64,000 nt of DNA from Aestuariispira ectoiniformans (GCF_025136295.1 NZ_CP062788.1:1767001-1831000), one strand, 5' to 3'. Numbered from the stretch's first letter, positions 16,552-26,177 are shown. The notes: generated from the sequence alone by a model not told the origin. Translations and numbers: made by a program.

Positions 16552-17160
16552 TCATGCCGCAATCCCTAAATCACGTAAATGCGTTTTTAGGGCGGATGGC
16601 TCGTTAAAGTGGTGTGTCATGAAGCCGAGTTCGCGTGCAGAGGCAATGTTTGCCTCACTGTCGTCGATGAAAAGTGTCGTTTCCCGAGGCAGGTTAAACC
16701 GTTCTTCCGCCAGCAGGAAAATGGCCGGGTCCGGTTTGATCAACCCCTCATGAGCGGAAATAATCCGATCGTCGAATTCTTTAAGGAACGGGTATTTCTC
16801 TTCCGTCAGCGCGAAAGTCTCCCGAGCATAGTTGGAAAGCGCGTAGACCGGATATCCGGCCGCCCGCAGGTTGCGTTTCATCTCCACGGTTTCCTGGATG
16901 GGGCCGTTGATGGTTTCCATCCAACGGTCCCAATAGGTCTGAATCTGACTTTCATATTCCGGATGGCGGGATTTCGCCTCCGCAATGCCGTCGGCCCAGC
17001 TGCGTCCGCGGTCCTGTTCAACATTCCATTCCTGGGGGCAGACTTCGGTCAGGAAGAAGTCACGCTCTTCATCGTCGGCGAATATCTTGCTGAAAAGGTG
17101 AGCGGGATTCCAGTCGATCAGAACATTGCCAATGTCGAACAGAAAATGCGTAGCCGTCAT
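16552..17160 (-). CDS. HAD superfamily hydrolase (haloacid dehalogenase type, variant 3)
   Basis: Cytoplasmic phosphatase-like HAD enzyme of 202 residues. Motif I is FDIGNVLIDW, where the usual DxD nucleophile region reads D-I-G; this D-x-G form is common in the YihX/alpha-D-glucose-1-phosphatase-like group. Motif II is YALSNY, motif III the KPDP lysine and motif IV LFIDDSEAN. The start is MTATHFLF. It lies 33 bp from the aspartoacylase-family gene in the same direction. The second motif-I aspartate is absent, as in several members of this branch. Confidence 0.87.
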   Translation of the reverse strand: MTATHFLFDIGNVLIDWNPAHLFSKIFADDEERDFFLTEVCPQEWNVEQDRGRSWADGIAEAKSRHPEYESQIQTYWDRWMETINGPIQETVEMKRNLRAAGYPVYALSNYARETFALTEEKYPFLKEFDDRIISAHEGLIKPDPAIFLLAEERFNLPRETTLFIDDSEANIASARELGFMTHHFNEPSALKTHLRDLGIAA

Positions 17161-17232
17161 ATGACTTTCCCTTCCCTGGAAACCGCCCGTGAATATGAAC
17201 CGGCAGAGTAGAATATTTGGGGAGGGAGGCAA

Positions 17233-17270
17233 GATCGAAAAAGGGGGGATCGGATAACCGACCCCCCTTC
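17233..17270 (-). terminator. Intrinsic terminator after nrdJ
   Basis: On the minus strand a hairpin with arms AAGGGGGGTCGG and CCGATCCCCCCTT (one bulge) is followed by TTTC. It sits 40 bp after the nrdJ stop codon. Confidence 0.8.
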
Positions 17271-17309
17271 AAGGTCACAGGGAGCACCGTGCCAGGAACT
17301 GTTCCTGGC

Positions 17310-20300
17310 TTACGAACACCCGCTTGTGCCACCGCAGGTGACACATTTCATGCAGGTGCCGTTGCGGACGAGGGTGAAGTTGCCGCATTCGCCGCAGGCA
17401 TCACCTTCGTATCCTTTTGCACGCGCTTCACGGATTTGATCGAGGCGCGTATCAACCTCCTGGACCACTGTCTCCTTCACGGAGACCGTCGTTTTCGTTT
17501 CTGTAATCCCGTCGTTCAGGGACGTATCGCCGTTGGCGGCATTGGCCAGATTGGCGACGATGTTGAAATTCTGTTTGGACCGGACGAAGCCGCGGCTGGT
17601 GATCGCCTTGATGGTGGCGACCGCCTGGGCGTGTTCATCCGGGGCGGCGCTTTCTTTCTCACCGGCACCGAGGGCGTCCGGATACATGTCGCCCGGCTGG
17701 ACATGCGCCAGGTCGTCGCGGCCCAGATAGCTGATTGCCAGTTCCCGGAAGATGTAGTCGAGAACACTGGTTGCCATTTTGATGGTGTCGTTGCCTTCAA
17801 CCAGACCCTGCGGTTCGAACCGGGTGAAGGTATAGGCATCGACGAATTCCTCAAGCGGCACGCCATATTGCAGGCCGATGGAAACCGCGATGGCGAAATT
17901 GTTCATCAGCGAGCGGAAGGCGGCCCCTTCCTTGTGCATGTCGAGGAACAATTCACCCAGGCTGCCATCTTCATATTCGCCGGTGCGGATATAGACCTTA
18001 TGCCCACCGACGATGGCTTTCTGGGTATAGCCTTTCCGGCGATGCGGCAGCTTTTCACGCTCCGCCCGTTTCTCGATGATACGCTCGACGATTTTTTCCG
18101 CGATGACCGGGGCGGCTTCGGCGGGGCTGGCGTCAGCCAGGTCATCCGCCAGATCCTCATCGTCCAGCAGGGCAGCGGACAACGGCTGGCTCAGCTTGGA
18201 GCCGTCGCGGTAAAGCGCATTGGCCTTCAGGCCCAGACGCCAGGACAGCAGATAGCTTTCCTTGCATTCCTCAACCGTCGCCGAATTCGGCATGTTGATG
18301 GTTTTGGAGATGGCACCGGAGATAAAGGGCTGTGCAGCGGCCATCATGAGAATATGGCTGTCGGTATTGAGGAAACGCTTGCCCTTCTTGCCACAGGGAT
18401 TGGCGCAATCGAAGACCGGCAGATGTTCGTCCTTCAGATGCGGCGCACCTTCCAGGGTCATCGCCCCGCAGCAATAGGTATTCGCCGCGTCGATATCGGC
18501 CCTTGAGAAGCCCATATGGCGCAGCATATCGAAGGAGAAATCATTCAACTGTTCGTCGGTGAGGCCCAATACGTCCTTGCAGAAATCGTCACCCAGGCTC
18601 CAGCGGTTGAAGGCGAATTTGATTTCAAAGGCGCTGACCAGGGCATCTTCCACTTTCGCCAGTTCGGTTTTGGTGAAACCGCGTTCGGTCAGGGTCTCAT
18701 GATTGATCTTCGGCGCACCATCCAGCGTGCCGTTGCCGACCGCATAGCTGATGATCTCTTTGATCTGCTGCTGGCTGTATCCCAGGTTGCCGAGGGCTTC
18801 CGGGACCGTGCGGTTGATGATTTTGAAGTAACCGCCGCCAGCCAGTTTTTTGAATTTGACGAGCGCGAAATCCGGTTCGATCCCGGTCGTGTCACAATCC
18901 ATCACCAGACCGATGGTGCCGGTGGGGGCGATGACAGAGACCTGTGCGTTGCGATAGCCATGTTCTTCGCCCAGGGACAAGGCTTTGTCCCAGGCCGCTG
19001 CGGCGGCCTCGGTCAGGTCTGCCTGCGGAACATTCGACTGGTCCAGCGCGACCGGCGGGACGGAAAGGGTTTCATAACCCTCACTTTCGCCATGGGCCGC
19101 GCGCCGGTGGTTCCGGATCACACGCAGCATGGCATCGCGGTTATCCGCATAGCCGGGGAAAGCTCCCAACTGGCCGGCCATTTCCGCGCTGGTAGCATAG
19201 GCCACGCCGGTCATCACGGCGGTGATTGCGCCGCAAAGCGCACGGCCTTCATCTGAATCGTAGGACAGGCCCATGGCCATTAGCAGTCCGCCGATATTAG
19301 CGTAACCCAGGCCCAGGGTCCGGAATTTGTAGGACAGTTCGGCAATTTCCTTGGACGGGAACTGCGCCATCAGCACCGAAATCTCCAGGGCGATGGTCCA
19401 CAGGCGCACGCCATGTTCAAAGGCCTCGACGTCAAAGCTCTTGTCGTCACGACGGAAGGTCATGAGGTTGAGCGAGGCGAGGTTGCAGGCCGTGTCGTCC
19501 AGGAACATATATTCCGAGCAAGGATTGGATGCGTTGATCCGGCCCGAATTGGGGCAGGTATGCCAGTCGTTGATGGTGGTGTCGAACTGAACCCCCGGAT
19601 CGGCGCTGGCCCAGGCCGCATAGGCGATCTGTTCCCAAAGGTCGCGGGCACGTACGGTCTTCGCGACACTGCCATCGATCCGGTGAAGCAGGTTCCAATC
19701 CGCATCGTCGACAACGGCCTGAATAAAGGCGTCGGTCAGGCGCACCGTGTTGTTGGCATTCTGGCCGGAGACGGTCGCATAGGCGTCGGAATCCCAGTCG
19801 GTATCATAAATCGGGAAGTCGATATGCGCGTAGCCCTGCTTGGCAAAGTCGATGACCCGTTTGACGAAGTTTTCCGGGATCATGACCGCGCGGGCCGCCT
19901 TGATAGCCTGTTTCAGGGCCGGGTTGGCCTTGGGATCAAAGCGTTCTTCTTCCGGCAGGCTCATGTCATGGCAGGAAGCCATGATTTCATTCATATGTTT
20001 GTTGTGGAGCTTGGAACCGGCCACCAGACTGGCGACCTTCTGTTCTTCCGTCACCTTCCAGGTGATGAAATCCTCCACATCGGGGTGGTCAATATCGACC
20101 ACGACCATCTTCGCCGCGCGGCGGGTAGTGCCGCCGGACTTAATCGCGCCTGCGGCCTTGTCGCCGATTTTCAGGAAGCTCATCAGGCCGGAGGATTTGC
20201 CGCCGCCGGAGAGCTGTTCACCGCCACCACGAATGGCGGAGAAGTTCGACCCCGTGCCGGACCCGTATTTGAACAGTCGCGCCTCACGAACCCAGAGATC

Positions 20301-20945
20301 CATGATGCCACGTTCATTCACCAGGTCGTCTTTGACGGACTGGATAAAGCAGGCATGGGGCTGCGGATGTTCATAGGAGGATTTGGATTTGACCAGCTTG
20401 CCGGTCTGGAAGTCCACATAGTGATGGCCCTGGCTGGGGCCGTCGATACCATAGGCCCAATGCAGACCCGTGTTGAACCATTGCGGGCTGTTCGGCGCGC
20501 ACATCTGACGCGCCAGCATATAGCGCATTTCATCGTAATAGGCCTTGGCATCGTCTTCGGAATCGAAATAGCCGCCTTTCCAGCCCCAATAGGTCCAGGT
20601 GCCGGCCAGTCGGTTGAAGACCTGGGTGGCGGACATTTCCGGGCCAAAGCGTTCTTCTTCCGGCAGATCTGCCAGTGCCTTGTCATCGGGGGCATGGCGC
20701 CACAGGAATTCGGGAACATCCTTTTCCTTGACCGCTTTCAGATGCGTCGGGACACCGGCCTTACGGAAGTATTTCTGCGCCAGCACGTCGCAGGCGACCT
20801 GGCTCCAGGAGGTGGGAACTTCTATGTTTTCCAGCTTGAAAACAATCGTGCCATCCGGATTCTTGATTTCGCTGGTAGCCAGACGAAATTCAATCCCTTC
20901 GTAAGGCGACTCATCCACTCGCGTGAAACGACGCGTAATCCGCAT
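17310..20945 (-). CDS. nrdJ: Class II (adenosylcobalamin-dependent) ribonucleoside-diphosphate reductase
   Basis: B12-dependent ribonucleotide reductase of 1,211 residues, the long alphaproteobacterial type. It makes deoxyribonucleotides without oxygen or an iron cofactor. The active-site motif NPCSEY, the glycyl-barrel motif IAPTGTIGL and the later [11 protein letters not shown] are visible. A separate C-terminal domain ends with a cysteine-rich tail (CGECG, then CMKCVTCGG) that should carry the re-reducing thiols or bind zinc. GGGGAA precedes the ATG at MRITRRF. The gene is monocistronic, ended by a terminator. The upstream region contains several NrdR-like boxes. No other RNR class is in the window. 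Confidence 0.96.
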   Translation of the reverse strand: MRITRRFTRVDESPYEGIEFRLATSEIKNPDGTIVFKLENIEVPTSWSQVACDVLAQKYFRKAGVPTHLKAVKEKDVPEFLWRHAPDDKALADLPEEERFGPEMSATQVFNRLAGTWTYWGWKGGYFDSEDDAKAYYDEMRYMLARQMCAPNSPQWFNTGLHWAYGIDGPSQGHHYVDFQTGKLVKSKSSYEHPQPHACFIQSVKDDLVNERGIMDLWVREARLFKYGSGTGSNFSAIRGGGEQLSGGGKSSGLMSFLKIGDKAAGAIKSGGTTRRAAKMVVVDIDHPDVEDFITWKVTEEQKVASLVAGSKLHNKHMNEIMASCHDMSLPEEERFDPKANPALKQAIKAARAVMIPENFVKRVIDFAKQGYAHIDFPIYDTDWDSDAYATVSGQNANNTVRLTDAFIQAVVDDADWNLLHRIDGSVAKTVRARDLWEQIAYAAWASADPGVQFDTTINDWHTCPNSGRINASNPCSEYMFLDDTACNLASLNLMTFRRDDKSFDVEAFEHGVRLWTIALEISVLMAQFPSKEIAELSYKFRTLGLGYANIGGLLMAMGLSYDSDEGRALCGAITAVMTGVAYATSAEMAGQLGAFPGYADNRDAMLRVIRNHRRAAHGESEGYETLSVPPVALDQSNVPQADLTEAAAAAWDKALSLGEEHGYRNAQVSVIAPTGTIGLVMDCDTTGIEPDFALVKFKKLAGGGYFKIINRTVPEALGNLGYSQQQIKEIISYAVGNGTLDGAPKINHETLTERGFTKTELAKVEDALVSAFEIKFAFNRWSLGDDFCKDVLGLTDEQLNDFSFDMLRHMGFSRADIDAANTYCCGAMTLEGAPHLKDEHLPVFDCANPCGKKGKRFLNTDSHILMMAAAQPFISGAISKTINMPNSATVEECKESYLLSWRLGLKANALYRDGSKLSQPLSAALLDDEDLADDLADASPAEAAPVIAEKIVERIIEKRAEREKLPHRRKGYTQKAIVGGHKVYIRTGEYEDGSLGELFLDMHKEGAAFRSLMNNFAIAVSIGLQYGVPLEEFVDAYTFTRFEPQGLVEGNDTIKMATSVLDYIFRELAISYLGRDDLAHVQPGDMYPDALGAGEKESAAPDEHAQAVATIKAITSRGFVRSKQNFNIVANLANAANGDTSLNDGITETKTTVSVKETVVQEVDTRLDQIREARAKGYEGDACGECGNFTLVRNGTCMKCVTCGGTSGCS

Positions 20946-20959
20946 GCCGGATTCCCCTT

Positions 20960-21128
20960 TTCCCAGATATTGTGTCTTTAAATGCCTTGTACCCGCTTGC
21001 GATGATTTGGCCCAATATCTTGTGGTCAACACAAGCTCTGGTCGCTCCCCAGCGTCCGTTGGACACTACATCTATGCAAGCCGGAATATTTAGCCACAAA
21101 ATAACTCCTGTCGCAACATATTTTGTGT
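20960..21128 (-). promoter_or_regulatory. Four weaker NrdR-like boxes near nrdJ
   Basis: Matches to the NrdR box consensus (acaCwAtATaTwGtgt) start at 20960 (11/16), 21010 (12/16), 21063 (10/16) and 21113 (12/16). Their starts are 50, 53 and 50 bp apart, close to five helical turns. The box nearest the gene is only 15 bp from the start codon, so it may not be functional. Confidence 0.45.
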
Positions 21129-21230
21129 TTTTTCGTGAATACTATCAACATGTAGTAATTTTAAATAAAATTAAGTATTCGCTTGCTGTGCTTGGAAAGC
21201 TTGATTTGGGCCGGTTTCTGAAACGCCGTA

Positions 21231-21246
21231 ACACTACATCTTGTGT
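21231..21246 (-). promoter_or_regulatory. Strong NrdR-like box upstream of nrdJ
   Basis: ACACTACATCTTGTGT matches 14 of 16 positions of the NrdR box consensus. NrdR represses ribonucleotide reductase genes when dATP is high. It lies about 285 bp upstream of the nrdJ start codon. Confidence 0.6.
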
Positions 21247-21592
21247 CGGGTATCCTATGGCGGATGGCGGAATCCCGGAGCTGCCGCCGGGGAGCCTGCG
21301 GTGGGTCAATTCGTCCAAGAAACATTCTCGGTCTGCTGGTCTGATACTTGGGCATTATTGCAGATTTATGTCCTGTTCTGGACAGTTCGAATTTCGACTT
21401 GTGAAGACTTCATGACGGTGCAGAATTGGCCCCCAGTCGGTTCTACATATCCCCACGGTCGCTAAAACCCGGTCATATACAGGATAAGTACGCAAGAAGT
21501 CTGGACGAAGCAGGGCGGGAGTGTCATATTCCGCCGGTCCGTTTCCGGACAGGATCGATTTGATTTTTGAAGAAGGTGGAGCGCGCCTCATC

Positions 21593-21949
21593 ATGGCTAA
21601 CGCAATTACCCGTGTGATCACTTGGCTGAATGGCGAACTGGTGGGTGAAGACCAGTTCGGTAACAAATACTACCAGCAACGTCGCCAGCGCGACGGTGCC
21701 CGCCGTCGCCGTTGGGTTCTATATAAGGAAAAAGACGAAGCCAGCCGCGTGCCGCCGGAACATCATGCCTGGTTGCACTACACCATTCAGGACTTCCCGG
21801 CACAGCCGACTCCGCTGAAGCCGTGGCAGCGTCAGCATCAGGCAAACTATACCGGAACCGAACTTGCCTACCGTCCGCCGGGGCACACACTGGAAGGCGG
21901 TAAACGCGCCAAAGCCACCGGGGACTATGAGGCGTGGCAGCCTGAGTAA
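21593..21949 (+). CDS. NADH:ubiquinone oxidoreductase subunit NDUFA12 (B17.2/NuoQ-like)
   Basis: Accessory subunit of respiratory complex I, shared by alphaproteobacteria and mitochondria, 118 residues. The signature GEDQFGNKYYQQR near the N-terminus, RRWVLYKEKDEASRVPPEHHAWLHY and the proline-rich end are diagnostic. It acts on the matrix/cytoplasmic side of the complex I arm. The ATG at MANAITRVI fits the family; the open frame upstream is not coding. It heads a same-strand run with the MlaD pair, a methyltransferase and DUF2155. Confidence 0.95.
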   Translation: MANAITRVITWLNGELVGEDQFGNKYYQQRRQRDGARRRRWVLYKEKDEASRVPPEHHAWLHYTIQDFPAQPTPLKPWQRQHQANYTGTELAYRPPGHTLEGGKRAKATGDYEAWQPE

Positions 21950-21970
21950 GCCTGTGCCGGTGCGGGGGAC

Positions 21971-22492
21971 ATGATGAAGACCAGCAAAGAGACGATGCAG
22001 ACCTGGGTTGGTGCCCTGGTTTTTGTCTTGGGCGTTGTGTTTCTTGTCTGGAGCTATGTTTCCGACAGTCAAAAAGGCGGTGACACCAAGGGGATGGAAC
22101 TGACCGCACGGTTCCGTTCCGTCGATGGGATCACCGTCGGAAGTCCTGTGCTTCTGGCCGGTATCAAAATCGGCGATGTCAGTGCGATGCGCTTCGATGA
22201 GAAAAACTATAGCGCCATCCTGACCTTATCTGTGCGGGATGATCTGGAAATCCCCTATGACAGTGCTGCCAATATCGCAAGCGACGGTGTGTTTGGCGCG
22301 AAATATGTCAGCATCGAGCCCGGTGCGGAGTTTGAATCGCTTCGCAACGGCGATGTGTTCGAATATACGCAAGACTCCATTATCATAGAGGAATTGCTGG
22401 AAAAAATTGTCGTCCTGGGCGAGGAGCGCAGGGCGGAACGCCTTAAAAACAAAGCGGAAGAAGGCGCCGGTAGTGAAGGGGAATTGCAATGA
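21971..22492 (+). CDS. MlaD family phospholipid-transport protein (first of two)
   Basis: Single-span inner-membrane protein with one periplasmic MCE/MlaD domain, 173 residues. An N-terminal helix (about 11-30) is followed by MELTARFRSVDGITVGSPVLL, the start of the MCE barrel, and by FGAKYVSIEPG near its end. A charged C-terminal tail follows. MlaD hexamers carry phospholipids between MlaFE and the outer membrane. No mlaE or mlaF lies nearby. The last four bases (ATGA) overlap the next gene, which is a paralogue. Confidence 0.88.
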   Translation: MMKTSKETMQTWVGALVFVLGVVFLVWSYVSDSQKGGDTKGMELTARFRSVDGITVGSPVLLAGIKIGDVSAMRFDEKNYSAILTLSVRDDLEIPYDSAANIASDGVFGAKYVSIEPGAEFESLRNGDVFEYTQDSIIIEELLEKIVVLGEERRAERLKNKAEEGAGSEGELQ

Positions 22493-22941
22493 AGCGCAGC
22501 ATCATTGAAACAGTGCTCGGGGCCGTCGTCCTCATGGTTGCGGGCGTCTTCCTGGTTTTCGCTTATAACCTGAGCGATATTAAGTCCGTTGACGGCTATT
22601 CGATCACGGCGCGTTTTAACGCGATTGATGGTCTCTCCCTGGGGTCGGACGTCCGCATTGGCGGTGTGAAGGTCGGCTCCGTAACCGACCAGTATGTTGA
22701 TAACGAGCAGTTCCGCGCCGTTGTCAAACTGTCGATCGAGGACCGTATCCGGCTACCGGAAGATTCTGTTCTCTCTATTACCAGTAACGGCCTGCTGGGT
22801 GGTAAATACGTGAAGATCGAGCCCGGCACGAGCCAGACCCTTGTCGCAGATGGTGGCGAGCTGAAAAACACCCGGGATGTGCGATCCCTGGAGGAGTTGA
22901 TCGGCCGCGCGATATTCCTTGTGACCGACAACAGCAAATAA
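22489..22941 (+). CDS. MlaD family phospholipid-transport protein (second of two)
   Basis: Second MCE-domain protein, 150 residues, translationally coupled to the first through an ATGA overlap. It has an N-terminal helix (about 6-26), SITARFNAIDGLSLGSDVRIGGVKVG opening the MCE domain (shown here only as positions 38-63) and LLGGKYVKIEPG near residue 104. It looks the more canonical of the two. A mixed hexamer of the two products is possible but not shown. Confidence 0.9.
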   Translation: MKRSIIETVLGAVVLMVAGVFLVFAYNLSDIKSVDGYSITARFNAIDGLSLGSDVRIGGVKVGSVTDQYVDNEQFRAVVKLSIEDRIRLPEDSVLSITSNGLLGGKYVKIEPGTSQTLVADGGELKNTRDVRSLEELIGRAIFLVTDNSK

Positions 22942-22957
22942 CGAGACGCTGCTGACG

Positions 22958-23746
22958 ATGTCTGAAAAGAACGACAAGCAGAACGCCTCCTCCTCGCCGC
23001 GATCGCAGCAATGGAGTCCTGAAAGCTACCAAAAAAATGCCGCATTTGTTGCAGAGCTTGGGCTTCCCCTGCTTGACCTGCTGAGGCCGGTCCCGGGGGA
23101 GCGGATTCTCGACTTGGGGTGCGGCGACGGTGTGCTGACGGAAAAACTGGCAAAAATTTGTGAAGTGGTTGGCGTCGACGCCAGTCCGGAACAGGTTCAG
23201 GGCGCGCAGGCCCTTGGGTTGAATGCGCAGGTCATGAGTGGTGAGGCGCTGACCTTCGACCAGGAATTCGATGCGGTTTTTTCCAATGCGGCCTTGCATT
23301 GGATGCTCAATCCCGACTCGGTAATCCGTGGTGTCCGGCGGGCACTCAAGCCCCAAGGGCGGTTCGTTGCTGAATTTGGCGGGTTTGGGAATGTCGCGGC
23401 GATTCGCGAGGCGCTGGAACGAGAGCTCGACCGTCGCGGTATTGATGGGGCCGGTCTGAGCCCCTGGTATTTTCCAGCACCTGACGAATATCGTGGCAGA
23501 CTGGAGGCCGAGGGGTTTGCGGTTGATGACATGGAGCTGTTTGACCGCCCGACCCCGCTGCCGGGTGATGTAACCGGCTGGTTGCAGACATTTGGTGAAA
23601 GTTATCTTGCGGCGGTGCCGGATGAAGAGCGGGACGATTTTCTGACGGCGGTCCGGGAGGCGTTGCGTCCTGTGATCTGTGGTGAGGATGGCGTCTGGAT
23701 GGCTGACTATGTGCGTTTGCGTTTTGCCGCGCGCCTCCAGGCTTAG
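22958..23746 (+). CDS. Class I SAM-dependent methyltransferase
   Basis: Rossmann-fold methyltransferase of 262 residues, similar in size and layout to trans-aconitate methyltransferase-like enzymes. Motif I is ILDLGCGDG (near residue 49), with VVGVDAS as motif II, DAVFSNAALHW as the motif IV region and ALKPQGRFV as motif VI. Soluble and cytoplasmic. It lies in the NDUFA12-mlaD-DUF2155 run with short gaps. Acceptor substrate unknown. Confidence 0.88.
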   Translation: MSEKNDKQNASSSPRSQQWSPESYQKNAAFVAELGLPLLDLLRPVPGERILDLGCGDGVLTEKLAKICEVVGVDASPEQVQGAQALGLNAQVMSGEALTFDQEFDAVFSNAALHWMLNPDSVIRGVRRALKPQGRFVAEFGGFGNVAAIREALERELDRRGIDGAGLSPWYFPAPDEYRGRLEAEGFAVDDMELFDRPTPLPGDVTGWLQTFGESYLAAVPDEERDDFLTAVREALRPVICGEDGVWMADYVRLRFAARLQA

Positions 23747-23755
23747 GAGACCGGA

Positions 23756-24184
23756 ATGAAAAAGATTGTCGTGTCATGTGTAGTCGCCGCAGGGCTGTTC
23801 TCGTCTGGCTCTGCCCTGGCGGATGCAAAAAACACGGCTGTCCTGCAGGGGTTGGACAAGGTGACCGCCCGAACCCAAACCTTTGATGTTCCGTTGAACC
23901 AGACGGTCAAATTCGGCAGCCTGGACATCACCTTACGCCACTGTGACCGCACACCGCCTGAGGAGCCCCCTGAATCGGCGGCTTTCCTTGAGATTGTGGA
24001 AAAGCGGGAAGGAGCTGATCCCAAACAGCTTTTCAGTGGCTGGATGTTTGCCTCCAGTCCGGCCTTGTCTGCCTTGCAACACCCGGTCTACGACGTCTGG
24101 GTGCTTGAATGCGTGAACCGTCAGGACAAGGCAGAAAACACCACGGATGATCCCGCCGCAGGCGAACAACAACAATCGCAGTAG
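23756..24184 (+). CDS. DUF2155 family exported protein
   Basis: Exported alphaproteobacterial protein of unknown function, 142 residues. A signal peptide (about 1-22, ending ALA) precedes the DUF2155 core: VTARTQTFDVPLNQTVKFG, LRHCDRTPPEEPP, LFSGWMFASSPALS and HPVYDVWVLEC, with two conserved cysteines. In many alphaproteobacteria this gene is found beside aat/accC/accB/aroQ. Here that block is 14 kb away. Tail residues after RQDK are poorly conserved and glutamine-rich. Confidence 0.92.
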   Translation: MKKIVVSCVVAAGLFSSGSALADAKNTAVLQGLDKVTARTQTFDVPLNQTVKFGSLDITLRHCDRTPPEEPPESAAFLEIVEKREGADPKQLFSGWMFASSPALSALQHPVYDVWVLECVNRQDKAENTTDDPAAGEQQQSQ

Positions 24185-24185
24185 C

Positions 24186-25403
24186 TTATTTCGATAGGGT
24201 AACGGCTGTGCGGTCCTGTGCGGTCAATACGCCAAATCGAAGGATCGCCGCCAGTGACAGCGCGAATACGACCAGTGCCAGAATGGCTGCGCCACTCCAG
24301 CCATGCATATCGACGGTAAAGCCGAAGACCGGTGGGATTGCGACCACCGCGATTTCGTTGATATGGGTGAACATACCCTGAAGCACCGCCATGGTAAGTC
24401 CCTGCGCCGCGACTGCCGGTAGCAGGGCAAAGCCTGCACCGCCGCATATTCCCTGACCGAAAAAGAACAGACCTGTTGCAAGAATGGCAACGGCGAGGCC
24501 GGGGCCCGTCAGCAGGGTCGTGGACACAATGGCCAGGAGAACCAGGGCAGCGGCGAACAGTGTAACACCGGACCATCCGCGTGCCATCAGCCCGCCGGCA
24601 AGTACGCTGCCGATACAGCCACCGACCAGAGAGCCGATCCCGACCAGGGTTGCGGCATTGGCAAGAGACCAGTCACCGGTTTCGATCAGCGTGCTTGGCA
24701 GGAAGAGGGCGATTGCCTGGGTTGCTCCGGCAAAGAGAGAGAAGGCGATGGATACATAGCGGGCAGAAGGATTGCGCAGGGTTGGCATTATGGCCTGACC
24801 CAGTCGCATCGTCCGACTGGGTTGGGTCGGGCTTTCCAGGAAGAACAGCCCGACAAGTGCAAGGGCGCAGGGGAGAATGGACAGGAGGGTGACCATTTCC
24901 CAGCCGTAACGTTCCACCAGCGCACCGGAGAGCCATGCGCCGATTGCCACGCCAACCGGGACGAAAGTGCCCCAAAATCCCATGACCAGATTGAGTAGTC
25001 TGCCGCTGACCAGGGCGCACATCAGGCCTGGGCAGGCGGTGACCACAATCAGATAACCGAAGCCGGAAAAGAAACGGCAGGCATAGAGGAACATCAGGTT
25101 CGGCGAAAAGGATACACCAACCATCCCTGCAATCATCAGTGCTGATCCGATGATCAGCGCGCGTTTGTATCCTACCTGTGCGATCCAGGCGCCGGCAAAG
25201 ATCCCGCAACATGCCCCGGCCCCGGTAATCAGCGAAGACGCCAGGGCGATTGACGCCTTGTCGGAATCGAATGCCATCTGCAGGGCCGGGACCATTGGTC
25301 CGAACAGGCCCAGCTGCATGGCGGCAAACATGCCAGTGCAATAAAGCAGGGTGATTTCGAAACTGATACGCCGGGGCATTCTGATATGATCCATTCGGTC
25401 CAT
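24186..25403 (-). CDS. MFS transporter
   Basis: Twelve-segment major facilitator, 405 residues. The N-terminal loop between helices 2 and 3 reads WIAQVGYKRALIIG, the usual MFS A-motif position though degenerate, and there is a central loop near residue 195. CynX/NimT-like or drug-efflux branches are possible; substrate unknown. It converges tail-to-tail on DUF2155 with a one-base gap and no terminator visible. The XRE regulator gene upstream is in the same direction and may control it. Confidence 0.87.
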   Translation of the reverse strand: MDRMDHIRMPRRISFEITLLYCTGMFAAMQLGLFGPMVPALQMAFDSDKASIALASSLITGAGACCGIFAGAWIAQVGYKRALIIGSALMIAGMVGVSFSPNLMFLYACRFFSGFGYLIVVTACPGLMCALVSGRLLNLVMGFWGTFVPVGVAIGAWLSGALVERYGWEMVTLLSILPCALALVGLFFLESPTQPSRTMRLGQAIMPTLRNPSARYVSIAFSLFAGATQAIALFLPSTLIETGDWSLANAATLVGIGSLVGGCIGSVLAGGLMARGWSGVTLFAAALVLLAIVSTTLLTGPGLAVAILATGLFFFGQGICGGAGFALLPAVAAQGLTMAVLQGMFTHINEIAVVAIPPVFGFTVDMHGWSGAAILALVVFALSLAAILRFGVLTAQDRTAVTLSK

Positions 25404-25456
25404 TGGGGAGGCACCATACGCAACCCCGGCCCGAAGCCCAACGTATAAAATATGCG

Positions 25457-26077
25457 TCAGAAAGTATAGCGGATGGACGGTGGCAGATTGGCGAATGTGC
25501 GTTCGTCAATGCTGGTGGTCAGCCGTACATGACTGCCGTCCTCCAATCTCAGGCGTTCCCAAAGGACGTGCTGTGGGGCGACGCGTAGAGGTGGACCCTC
25601 GCGACCCTGTACGGGAAAGGCAAGGCAATCTATTTGTCCGTCCCACCAGCCGAGGTTGTCCAGGGATTCTTCCGCCCTTGCGATTTCTTCGGTGGCGAAT
25701 TGCCAAAGAGTGACGCCAAGAAGGTCCGATTGCGGGCGTTGCCATTCCGCTTCCCGGGCGGCGGAGGAGATCAACAGGTTATGGGACTGGTCTTCGATCA
25801 GGTGAACGCAATCCCGCGATCGCATCACAAGGCGTTTGAGGGCGGCGTCCAGGCGTGTCCGGCGTTGATTTCCCGCCATCATCGATTGGATGATGCGTAA
25901 CAGATGCGGCGCGGGTATCTGCTGCCCGCGTTCCCAGCGGGACACGCTGGCCTGTGTTACGCCGAGCGTTTCAGCCAGATAATCCTGTTTGATGTCCTGC
26001 GCCCGCCGCCAGCGCTTAAGCTGTCGACCGTCAAATACCGTTGCCATGCTTTTTTGAAAGGTTCTCTGTCGTTCCAT
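25457..26077 (-). CDS. XRE family regulator with a C-terminal sensory-like domain
   Basis: About 206 residues. A Cro/CI-type helix-turn-helix lies at residues 18-60 (LAETLGVTQASVSRWERG). The remainder looks like a PAS-type fold (HLIEDQSHNLLISSAAREAE, then LLGVTLWQFAT). It lacks the C-terminal cupin of PuuR, so it should not be called PuuR despite the nearby polyamine genes. The start is uncertain: MERQRTF or MATVFDG ten codons later. The likely target is the adjacent MFS gene. Confidence 0.8.
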   Translation of the reverse strand: MERQRTFQKSMATVFDGRQLKRWRRAQDIKQDYLAETLGVTQASVSRWERGQQIPAPHLLRIIQSMMAGNQRRTRLDAALKRLVMRSRDCVHLIEDQSHNLLISSAAREAEWQRPQSDLLGVTLWQFATEEIARAEESLDNLGWWDGQIDCLAFPVQGREGPPLRVAPQHVLWERLRLEDGSHVRLTTSIDERTFANLPPSIRYTF

Positions 26078-26120
26078 GGCGCAAGCTATCAGCAGTTTCG
26101 GGAAAAATCGAGTCCCCCAT

Positions 26121-26151
26121 AAAAACAGCCCGGCTGGAAAGGCCGGGCTGT
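26121..26151 (-). terminator. Intrinsic terminator of the potGHI transcript
   Basis: A 10-bp perfect stem (ACAGCCCGGC with GCCGGGCTGT) and 7-nt loop are followed on the minus strand by TTTT, 27 bp after the potI stop codon. Confidence 0.92.
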
Positions 26152-26177
26152 CAGTCAGTCGTGGAAAATGATGATCG

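Larger units (their letters stand above)
20946..21592. other. Long AT-rich intergenic region between divergent nrdJ and NDUFA12 genes
   Basis: About 650 bp without a convincing gene; the open frames here have neither family-like sequence nor ribosome sites. It holds the nrdJ promoter region with NrdR-like boxes and a very AT-rich stretch (about 21140-21180). I looked for a cobalamin riboswitch ahead of nrdJ and saw no B12 box. The part nearest NDUFA12 (about 21250-21590) shows nothing I can name. Confidence 0.6.

Noticed and set aside
20972-21415. 147-codon open frame in the nrdJ/NDUFA12 gap
   Set aside because: Atypical composition, no ribosome site, no recognisable domain, and it overlaps the nrdJ start and its control boxes.
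20946-21592. Cobalamin riboswitch upstream of nrdJ
   Set aside because: No B12-box-like sequence was seen on the nrdJ strand; NrdR-like boxes explain the region better.
21613-21622. TGTGATCACT near the NDUFA12 start as another operator
   Set aside because: It lies inside the coding sequence of a respiratory gene unrelated to polyamines, mismatches the palindrome and has no -10 box.
25457-26077. XRE regulator as PuuR
   Set aside because: It has the helix-turn-helix but not the C-terminal cupin domain of PuuR, and sits with an MFS gene.
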